Below, in pieces: positions 1 through 5,168 of a DNA stretch of 5,168 nt. The stretch lies in contig USCR01000160.1 in NCBI GenBank assembly GCA_900553295.1, forward strand, positions 1 through 5,168, given 5' to 3'. Under the pieces are notes generated by a model. It did not search any database and was not told the origin of the DNA. It saw only the letters and a program-made list of their open reading frames with translations. The position numbers and the translations under genes were made by a program. The stretch's first letter is position 1, and each line of letters starts with the position of its first letter. Source of the stretch: an uncultured Eubacteriales bacterium (GTDB lineage: Bacteria; Bacillota; Clostridia; Christensenellales; Aristaeellaceae).

Positions 1-2930
1 CGGGCCTTACGGCGGAACGCCTGGCGGAGCATGCCCAGAGCCTGCCTCCCGGCGCGGCCCGGGCCAAGGAAAGCGACCTAAGCCGCCTGTGGGCGGCCTA
101 TGACGCGCTGCTGGAGGGCCGCTTTGTGGACGGGGAAACCGCGGAAGAGGAAGTAATCCGCCGCCTGCCGGGCAGCGGCGTGGCCACCGGCGCGGCGGTG
201 TGGGTCTATGGCTTCGACGTGCTCACGCGCCCCATGTGCCACCTGCTGGCCGTGCTGGGCCGGGAAGCGGACAGCCTGACCGTGACATTAACCATGGATA
301 CCGTGGACGCGGAGGACGGCCGCATTTTCAAGGCCCAGTGGAACAGCGCGGGCCTGCTGATGAACATCCTGCGCGGGGAAAATGTTCCCGCGGAGACGGT
401 GCGGGCGGCCCGGCAGGCGCTTCCGGCCGCGCCCGCGCTGCAATACCTGGAGAGCCGGCTCTTCGCCACCCGGCGGGAACCTTTTTCCCAAGGCACTGAG
501 GCCCTGGAGCTGCGTGCCTCGGCCAATCCCTTTGCAGAGGCGCTGGCGGTGTGCGCCTGGCTGTGGCGGGAGCACGACCGGGGCGTCGCCTGGACCGGGA
601 TGGCCGTGGCCCTGGGGGACGCGGTGACCTATGCGCCCGTGGTGGCCATGGCGCTGCGGGCCAGTGGCATCCCCTTTTATATGGGCACAAAGCTGCCTGC
701 CCGCCGCCACGGGCTGGTGCGCATGCTGCTGGCGGCGCTGCGCTGCTGCGGGGAAGGCTGGCGGCAGGAGGACATGCTGGCGCTGGTGAAGAGCGGCTTT
801 GCTCCCCTGACAGAGGAGGAAGCCTTCCGCCTGGAAAACTACGCCCTGGAAAACGGCATCCGCGGCACAAAGTGGGACCGGCCCTTTACCCGGGGCGATG
901 AGGCGGAGGAGATGGAGCCCCTGCGCCAGCGGGTCATGGAACCCCTGCGGGAGCTGCGCCGGGGCCTGCGGGAGGCGCGGGACGCCCAGGCCTCCATGAC
1001 CGCGGTGTTCGGGTATTTGCAGCAGGTGGACGCCTACGGCCGCCTCAAGGCGCGGGAGGCCAGGCTCCTGGAGGAAAACCTCCAGGCCGAGGCCGCCCAG
1101 AACCGGCAGGTATGGCGCATGATCCTGGAAACGCTGGAGCAGCAGCGGGCGCTGCTGGACGGCAGCCGGGCGCCCATGGAGCAGGTGTCCGCGTGGCTGG
1201 CGGCGGGCTTTGAGTCCGCGGAGATCAGCTCCCTGCCGCCCACGCCGGACACGGTAACCGTGGGCGAGGTGGGGCACATGGCCCTGGAAAGCGTGCGTTC
1301 TCTGGCGGTAATGGGCATGCAGGACAGCGGAAACGCCGGCCAGCGCAGCCTGCTCACCGAAGGGGAACGGGAGAAGCTCTCCGCGTGGCACGGCTACGAC
1401 GTGGGCCTGTCCGCCGGCGTGCAGCAGGCTCTGCGGCAGTCGGACTTCTACCGTACCTTTGCCCTGGCCCGGGAGCGGCTGCTGCTCACCCATGCCCAGA
1501 GCACCCAGGACGGGGACGCCCTGCGTCCGGGCAGCGTGTACCTGGACGTGAAGGCGATGTTTCCCCAGGTGCGGGAGCAGGGCGGCGTGCAGGAGCAGGA
1601 GGAACCCGTGGCCCCGCGCACGGCGCTCAACGGCCTGGCCCCACGCCTGCGGGCCATGGCGGAGGGCGCGGCGCCGGAGGAAGCCCTGCCCCCGGCCTGG
1701 CGGCAGGCCATGGCCTGGCTGTGGGATCACGCACCCTACCGGGAGGTGGTGGCGCTGTCCCTGGCGCACCTGGACGCCAGGACGCCCGCCCCGCCCCTGG
1801 ACCCCCACAAGGCCTGGCGGCTGTTTGGCCGGGACGCGGTGTCCATCAGCCGGCTGGAGGAGTTTGCCGCCTGCCCTTACCGGCATTTTATCCACTATGG
1901 GCTAAGCCCCGTGGAGCGGCGGAACTTCACCTTTGAGGCGGACGACCGGGGAGACTTTTTCCACGCGGCCTTGAGTGCCTTTACCACCGTCGCTTCCCAG
2001 ACGGATGCCTGGCCCGACCGCATGGAGGAGGCGGACGTGGACGCGGTGATGGATACGGTGGTGGAGCCCCTCATGGCCCAATGGGCCGACGGCCCCCTGG
2101 GGGAGGACGCTCGCACCCGTGCCCTGGGCCGGCGCTATGCGGAGACGGTGAAGCGCGCGGCGTGGCTGTTTACCCGCCACATGCGCAACAGCCGCTTCAC
2201 TACCCAGGGCACCGAGGTAGCCTTTGGGGAGCCCGGAGGATTGCCCACGGTGATGCTGGAGCTCAGCGACGGCAGCCGGGTGGCCCTGCGGGGCAAGATT
2301 GACCGGATTGACCGCTACGAAGGGGACCAGGGCGTTTACCTGCGGGTGGTGGACTACAAGAGCAGCGCCCAACGCCTGGAGCCTTCCCGCATGTGGTATG
2401 GGCTGCAATTACAGCTGCTGCTGTACCTGAAGGCCGCCACTGCCGCCGGGGCGGGGGAACCGGCAGGCGCATTCTATTTTACGGTGAGCGACCCCATGTG
2501 CGACAGCGTTCAGGACCTGAAAGCCGCTGCCGAGGCCGCCATTGCCAAGGAGCTGCGCCTCAAGGGCGTGGTCCTGGCGGATGCGGAGGTGATTTCCGCC
2601 ATGGACGCCGAGGAGCCGGGCTTCTCCGTGGAGAAGGTGTTCAACGCCGACGGCACCGTGTCCCGCAACGCCACCGCCGTGGACCGGGAGGAGATGGGCG
2701 CACTGCTCCGCCATGCCCAGAAGCTGGCTGCGGAGCTGGCCGGCCAGATCCGCGGCGGGCGCATTGCCGCCCAGCCCGCGGCCCTGGGGGAATGGAACGC
2801 ATGCCTGTATTGCGAATACAAGGGCGTGTGCGGCCTGGACCCCAAGGTGGAGGATACCGCGCGAAAATTACCCCAGATGGACAAGGAGGAATTCCGCGCC
2901 CTGCTGGCGAATGAAGGAAAAACCACCTGA
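1..2930 (+). CDS. addB: AddB, ATP-dependent helicase/nuclease subunit B (5'-truncated by window)
   Basis: AddB pairs with AddA to unwind and resect DNA double-strand breaks up to a Chi-like site and so prepares ends for RecA-dependent repair in the cytoplasm. The frame is open from base 3, so the GTG at 126 is internal, not the start. About 975 residues are visible, against roughly 1,150-1,170 in the family; the missing N-terminus would carry the Walker A loop. Visible parts, numbered from the codon at base 3: a WVYGFD motif near 67-72; a long degenerate helicase-like middle; and a C-terminal RecB-type nuclease with His654, Asp767 in GKIDRID, Asp784-Tyr-Lys786 in VVDYKSS, and Gln804-x3-Tyr808. 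Four cysteines match the AddB iron-sulfur cluster: Cys624 in ACPYRH, then Cys934-x2-Cys937-x5-Cys943. The nuclease therefore looks intact. The usual partner addA does not follow. GC is very high (47 of 60 bases at 541-600). Identification is by recalled family motifs. Confidence 0.93.
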   Translation, partial: GLTAERLAEHAQSLPPGAARAKESDLSRLWAAYDALLEGRFVDGETAEEEVIRRLPGSGVATGAAVWVYGFDVLTRPMCHLLAVLGREADSLTVTLTMDTVDAEDGRIFKAQWNSAGLLMNILRGENVPAETVRAARQALPAAPALQYLESRLFATRREPFSQGTEALELRASANPFAEALAVCAWLWREHDRGVAWTGMAVALGDAVTYAPVVAMALRASGIPFYMGTKLPARRHGLVRMLLAALRCCGEGWRQEDMLALVKSGFAPLTEEEAFRLENYALENGIRGTKWDRPFTRGDEAEEMEPLRQRVMEPLRELRRGLREARDAQASMTAVFGYLQQVDAYGRLKAREARLLEENLQAEAAQNRQVWRMILETLEQQRALLDGSRAPMEQVSAWLAAGFESAEISSLPPTPDTVTVGEVGHMALESVRSLAVMGMQDSGNAGQRSLLTEGEREKLSAWHGYDVGLSAGVQQALRQSDFYRTFALARERLLLTHAQSTQDGDALRPGSVYLDVKAMFPQVREQGGVQEQEEPVAPRTALNGLAPRLRAMAEGAAPEEALPPAWRQAMAWLWDHAPYREVVALSLAHLDARTPAPPLDPHKAWRLFGRDAVSISRLEEFAACPYRHFIHYGLSPVERRNFTFEADDRGDFFHAALSAFTTVASQTDAWPDRMEEADVDAVMDTVVEPLMAQWADGPLGEDARTRALGRRYAETVKRAAWLFTRHMRNSRFTTQGTEVAFGEPGGLPTVMLELSDGSRVALRGKIDRIDRYEGDQGVYLRVVDYKSSAQRLEPSRMWYGLQLQLLLYLKAATAAGAGEPAGAFYFTVSDPMCDSVQDLKAAAEAAIAKELRLKGVVLADAEVISAMDAEEPGFSVEKVFNADGTVSRNATAVDREEMGALLRHAQKLAAELAGQIRGGRIAAQPAALGEWNACLYCEYKGVCGLDPKVEDTARKLPQMDKEEFRALLANEGKTT

Positions 2931-2998
2931 ACGGGGACGGAAAGAAACCGGGAAGGGGCAAACGGTGGGAATTTGTATAGAAACTGTAGGTTTTGTGA

Positions 2999-3028
2999 AG
3001 AAAATTTGCCGCTTTGGCGGAAATTTCT
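2999..3028 (+). repeat. imperfect hairpin downstream of addB
   Basis: AAATTT (3002-3007) and CCGC (3009-3012) pair with GCGG (3017-3020) and AAATTT (3021-3026) around a TTTG loop, with G3008 bulged. AG at 2999-3000 can add two pairs with CT at 3027-3028 across bulged A3001. It lies about 70 bases past the addB stop and just before the next promoter. It could end addB transcription, but no T-run follows beyond the TTT inside the arm, so a terminator role is weak. An operator role or chance pairing in AT-rich spacer is equally possible. Confidence 0.35.
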
Positions 3029-3057
3029 GAAATGGATTGCATCATGGCTGGAAATGG
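3029..3057 (+). repeat. GAAATGG direct repeat around the promoter spacer
   Basis: GAAATGG occurs at 3029-3035 and again at 3051-3057, start to start 22 bases, about two helical turns. The match extends to 9 of 10 bases (GAAATGGATT versus GAAATGGTTT). One copy lies just upstream of the -35 box and the other just upstream of the -10 box, a spacing that could suit a regulator binding one DNA face. The repeats are seen; the regulatory role is inference. Confidence 0.4.
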
Positions 3058-3065
3058 TTTATAAT
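3037..3065 (+). promoter_or_regulatory. sigma-A-type promoter for the small P-loop gene
   Basis: A perfect -10 box TATAAT is at 3060-3065. A partial -35 box TTGCAT (3 of 6 to TTGACA) is at 3037-3042, with the ideal 17-base spacer. Transcription would begin near 3072 and give a leader of about 32 bases before the ATG at 3104. The strong -10 with a weak -35 suggests either modest activity or dependence on an activator, for which the GAAATGG repeats are candidate sites. Confidence 0.75.
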
Positions 3066-3086
3066 GCAACCAGGTGATAACAACGC

Positions 3087-3095
3087 AAAAGGAGG
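3087..3095 (+). promoter_or_regulatory. ribosome binding site that fixes the start at 3104
   Basis: AAAAGGAGG ends 8 bases before ATG 3104. This favours that ATG over the in-frame GTG at 3074, which would add ten residues, lies within a few bases of the predicted transcription start and so has no room for its own ribosome site. Confidence 0.85.
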
Positions 3096-3103
3096 CGTTT
3101 CCC

Positions 3104-3514
3104 ATGATTCAGATCATTGCTGGCAAGAAGGGGTCCGGCAAGACCAAGCGGATCATTGACATGACCAATGAAAAGGCCAAGACCAGTCAGCACGACGTCG
3201 TATTTATTGACGACGACAACCGCTACATTTTTGATATCGATCACAGCGTGCGCTTCATCAACGCATCTGAATATGCGATCCTTACACCGGAGATGTTCCT
3301 GGGCTTCCTGTGCGGCATGCTCAGCCAGAACTTCGATGTGGGCGTGATTTTTATCGATGCGTTCAAGAAGCTGCTCAAGACCGACCTCAATCAGGCCGAC
3401 TGGTTCTTCAAGCGGCTGGAAACCCTGTGCCAGAAGCACAACGTGGACTTTGTCCTGTCCGTCAGCGAGGATCCTGCCAATCTGCCCGAATTCATGAAGG
3501 GCTATCTGATCTAA
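3104..3514 (+). CDS. small P-loop NTPase of unknown function (sometimes labelled PilT-like)
   Basis: This is a 136-residue soluble protein with no signal peptide or membrane segment. A Walker A loop GKKGSGKT sits at residues 7-14, directly after strand MIQIIA, and a Walker B-like strand VIFID ends at Asp85. Between them is an acidic stretch, FIDDDNRY at about 34-41, followed by RFINASEYAIL at 50-60. After Walker B come a helix (about 92-112) and a strand FVLSVSED (116-123) whose serines sit where a sensor-1 polar residue could be. The order suggests a minimal RecA/AAA-like nucleotide-binding domain with no added domain. Asp85 is followed by Ala, so there is no adjacent catalytic glutamate and hydrolysis may be weak. 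From memory, similar proteins occur in Clostridia, often annotated as PilT-like or hypothetical. Real PilT is far longer and has His and Asp boxes not seen here, so that name should not be read as function. It has its own promoter and terminator, and lower GC than addB. Confidence 0.88.
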   Translation: MIQIIAGKKGSGKTKRIIDMTNEKAKTSQHDVVFIDDDNRYIFDIDHSVRFINASEYAILTPEMFLGFLCGMLSQNFDVGVIFIDAFKKLLKTDLNQADWFFKRLETLCQKHNVDFVLSVSEDPANLPEFMKGYLI

Positions 3515-3550
3515 AATCGCATGTCCTCCAACAAAAGACGCAGCCGAAAC

Positions 3551-3589
3551 GGGGCGGCGGTGAAAGGCCGCTGCCCCTGTTTTCGTTTT
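3551..3589 (+). terminator. intrinsic terminator after the small P-loop gene
   Basis: GGGGCGGCGG (3551-3560) pairs with CCGCTGCCCC (3568-3577) in a 10-pair stem with one G-T wobble and the loop TGAAAGG. It is followed by TGTTTTCGTTTT (3578-3589), interrupted by CG. CGAAAC just before the stem can pair partly with GTTTTCG after it and lengthen the stem. It lies 37 bases past the stop at 3514 and 34 bases before the thrC start, so it either separates the two units or acts as a leaky or attenuating element ahead of thrC. Confidence 0.85.
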
Positions 3590-3623
3590 AGCGCCATTGA
3601 ATGATTTCGGAGCGTGATGAAAT

Positions 3624-5120
3624 ATGTCGTTTTTCTCCACCCGCGGCGGAACCTGCGTAACGGCTTCCCAGGCCATTCTCAATGGCTTGGCGCCCGACGG
3701 CGGACTGTATGTGCCCGCCATGTTTCCGCCTGTCTCCAAAGAAAAACTGACCGACCTGGCAGCCATGGACTATTGCCAGCGGGCGTCGGTCATCCTCCGA
3801 AAGTATCTGGAGGACTTCTCCATTGCGGAGATAGATGCCGCGGTGGCGGCCGCCTATGGGGGCGGAAAATTTGACGCGCCGGAAGTTGCGCCCCTGAAAC
3901 AGCTGGACGATCAGACCTATGTGATGGAGCTGTTCCATGGCCCTACCCTGGCCTTTAAGGACATGGCGCTGCAGCTGCTGCCGCATTTGATTACCCTCTC
4001 CGCCAAGAAAAACGGTGAGGAGCGGGAAATCAGCATTCTGGTGGCCACCAGCGGGGACACGGGCAAGGCGGCCCTGGAGGGTTTCAAGGACGTTGCCGGC
4101 ACCAGCTGCACGGTGTTCTATCCCCTGGAAGGCGTGAGCCGGGTGCAGGAGCTGCAAATGGTGACCACCGGCGGCAGCAATACCCATGTCATTGGTGTGC
4201 GGGGCAACTTCGATGATGCCCAGACGGGGGTGAAGCGCCTTTTCGCCTCCCAGAGCTTTGCGGAGCGGATGCACGCCATGGGCAAGACACTTTCCTCCGC
4301 CAACAGCATCAACTTCGGGCGGCTTGTGCCGCAGGTGGTATATTACTTCAGCGCCTATGCGGAGCTGTTGCGCGCCCGCAAGCTGGCCGTGGGGGAGCCG
4401 GTGAACTTCGTGGTGCCCACGGGGAACTTTGGCAACATACTGGCGGGGTATTACGCCCGGAGCATGGGCCTGCCGGTGGGCAAGCTGATCTGCGCCAGCA
4501 ACCGCAACAACGTGCTCACGGACTTCTTTGAAACGGGCATTTATTCCACCCACCGCACCTTCTTCAAGACCACCTCTCCCTCCATGGATATTTTGATTTC
4601 CTCCAACCTGGAACGGTTGCTTTATGAGGCGGCGGACCGGGACGGGGAGCTGATCCGCGTGTGGATGCGGCAGTTGCAGGAGTGCGGCAGCTACAGCGTG
4701 GGCGAGCAGCGCCGGGAATGGCTTACCAGCGTGTTCTATGCGGGCTGTGCCAACGACATGGAGACGGGTTGGGAGATACGGGATCGCTTCCAGCAGGATC
4801 AATATTTGATGGACACCCATACGGCTGTGGGCAGCCGGGTGCTGCGGGAATACCGGGAAAAGACGCAGGACGACACCCCCACGGTGCTTGTGTCCACCGC
4901 CAGCCCCTACAAGTTTGCCGGGGATGTACTGGCGGCATTGGATGGCAAGGAAGCGGTAAGCGGGCTGGATGCCTTTGCGTGTGCGGAGCGTTTGGAACGT
5001 CTCAGCGGTGTGCCGGTGCCGCCGCAGGTGCGGCAGCTGCGGGAATTGCCGGTACTGCATCATGCCACCACCGAGGTGGAAGGCATGGCGGAAGCTGCGC
5101 TACGGGCGCTGGGTGGCTGA
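3624..5120 (+). CDS. thrC: threonine synthase
   Basis: This PLP enzyme converts O-phospho-L-homoserine and water to L-threonine and phosphate, the last step of threonine synthesis, in the cytoplasm. The 498 residues are full length for the longer ThrC form. The N-terminal threonine synthase domain covers about 1-85 (STRGG at 5-9, LAPDGGLYVP at 22-31). The PLP lysine is Lys112 in GPTLAFKD. ATSGDTG at 141-147 and PTGNFGN at 265-271 are the substrate and PLP-phosphate loops. SANSINFGRLVPQ (225-237), NRNNVLTDFF (293-302) and SPSMDILISSNLERL (318-332) are family segments, and TASPYKF is at 425-431. All key residues are present, so it should be active. The start fits the family N-terminus; its ribosome site, GGAG at 3609-3612, is 11 bases upstream and weaker than its neighbours'. 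hom and thrB, frequent neighbours, are not visible here. No T-box or clear promoter lies in the 109-base gap before it. Confidence 0.97.
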   Translation: MSFFSTRGGTCVTASQAILNGLAPDGGLYVPAMFPPVSKEKLTDLAAMDYCQRASVILRKYLEDFSIAEIDAAVAAAYGGGKFDAPEVAPLKQLDDQTYVMELFHGPTLAFKDMALQLLPHLITLSAKKNGEEREISILVATSGDTGKAALEGFKDVAGTSCTVFYPLEGVSRVQELQMVTTGGSNTHVIGVRGNFDDAQTGVKRLFASQSFAERMHAMGKTLSSANSINFGRLVPQVVYYFSAYAELLRARKLAVGEPVNFVVPTGNFGNILAGYYARSMGLPVGKLICASNRNNVLTDFFETGIYSTHRTFFKTTSPSMDILISSNLERLLYEAADRDGELIRVWMRQLQECGSYSVGEQRREWLTSVFYAGCANDMETGWEIRDRFQQDQYLMDTHTAVGSRVLREYREKTQDDTPTVLVSTASPYKFAGDVLAALDGKEAVSGLDAFACAERLERLSGVPVPPQVRQLRELPVLHHATTEVEGMAEAALRALGG

Positions 5121-5133
5121 GGAGGAACAGGAG
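5121..5133 (+). promoter_or_regulatory. strong ribosome-binding sequence after thrC
   Basis: GGAGGAACAGGAG begins directly after the thrC stop and contains two Shine-Dalgarno-like cores. The second ends 8 bases before GTG 5142. Its strength suggests that a gene begins at or just past the window edge and is translated from the thrC message. Confidence 0.45.
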
Positions 5134-5141
5134 AATAAAAG

Positions 5142-5168
5142 CGTGCCAGGCAGGCGGAAACGCCTGAC
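5142..5168 (+). CDS. possible start of a gene downstream of thrC (partial)
   Basis: GTG at 5142 opens a frame reading MPGRRKRLT to the window edge, 21 bases past the thrC stop and well placed behind GGAG at 5130-5133. Nine residues are too few to assign a product; they do not look like the start of homoserine kinase (ThrB), a common neighbour. The same bases form a hairpin, so this could instead be untranslated spacer. Confidence 0.3.
5151..5166 (+). repeat. perfect CAGGCG/CGCCTG hairpin with GAAA loop
   Basis: CAGGCG (5151-5156) pairs perfectly with CGCCTG (5161-5166) around GAAA, a stable GNRA tetraloop. It lies 30 bases past the thrC stop. It could be the stem of a thrC terminator if a T-run follows, but the window ends two bases later. 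The alternative is a structure at the start of the next reading frame. Confidence 0.4.

Noticed and set aside
126..128. GTG as the start of addB
   Set aside because: The frame is open without a stop back to base 3, and the upstream codons read as AddB-like sequence (SDLSRLWAAYDALLEGRF). There is no ribosome site before 126, so the gene starts outside the window.
288..1895. 535-codon antisense open frame within addB
   Set aside because: Low-complexity Gly/Pro/Arg/His/Gln product with no domain; it is explained by the GC-rich third codon positions of addB.
3074..3076. GTG as an earlier start of the P-loop gene
   Set aside because: It lies next to the predicted transcription start with no ribosome site, while ATG 3104 has AAAAGGAGG at 8-base spacing and places the strand before the Walker A loop right at the N-terminus.
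2641..3105. antisense open frame spanning the end of addB and the spacer
   Set aside because: It overlaps the conserved iron-sulfur end of addB, runs opposite the promoter and ribosome site of the P-loop gene, and has no recognisable domain.
3515..3623. T-box or threonine-responsive leader before thrC
   Set aside because: The gap is only 109 bases, with no TGGNACCGCG-like T-box sequence and no short open frame rich in Thr codons.
3588..5063. 491-codon antisense open frame covering nearly all of thrC
   Set aside because: Its product is rich in His, Arg, Gln, Gly and Pro with no recognisable motif, as expected opposite a high-GC gene, while the + strand encodes a full threonine synthase with all catalytic motifs.

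Overview
The window holds the 3' part of one large gene, two complete genes and possibly the first codons of a fourth, all on the + strand. The gene content suggests a Firmicutes (Clostridia-type) chromosome with high GC. AddB with an iron-sulfur nuclease domain is typical of Firmicutes. The small P-loop protein resembles, from memory, an uncharacterised family common in gut Clostridia. Shine-Dalgarno sequences are strong and AGGAGG-like, and the one clear promoter is sigma-A-like. I cannot name a genus.

Layout: (1) 1-2930 is addB, cut at its 5' end by the window edge; it encodes the nuclease/helicase-like subunit of the AddAB double-strand-break repair enzyme. (2) 2931-3103 is an AT-richer spacer with an imperfect hairpin, a GAAATGG direct repeat and a good sigma-A promoter (TATAAT at 3060-3065). 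(3) 3104-3514 is a 136-residue P-loop NTPase of unknown function, followed by a clear intrinsic terminator (3551-3589). (4) 3624-5120 is thrC, threonine synthase, complete. (5) After thrC there is a strong ribosome-binding sequence and a possible GTG start at 5142, overlapping a perfect small hairpin at the window edge.

The three main genes have no obvious joint function: DNA repair, an unknown nucleotide-binding protein, and the last step of threonine synthesis. Spacing (173 and 109 bases), a promoter before the small gene and a terminator after it argue that this is mostly separate transcription units, not one operon. No mobile element, CRISPR array, tRNA or rRNA is visible, and I found no convincing new multi-gene system. 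The points most worth checking are the uncharacterised P-loop protein with its own promoter and terminator, the absence of addA directly after addB, and the lack of an obvious promoter between the terminator and thrC.
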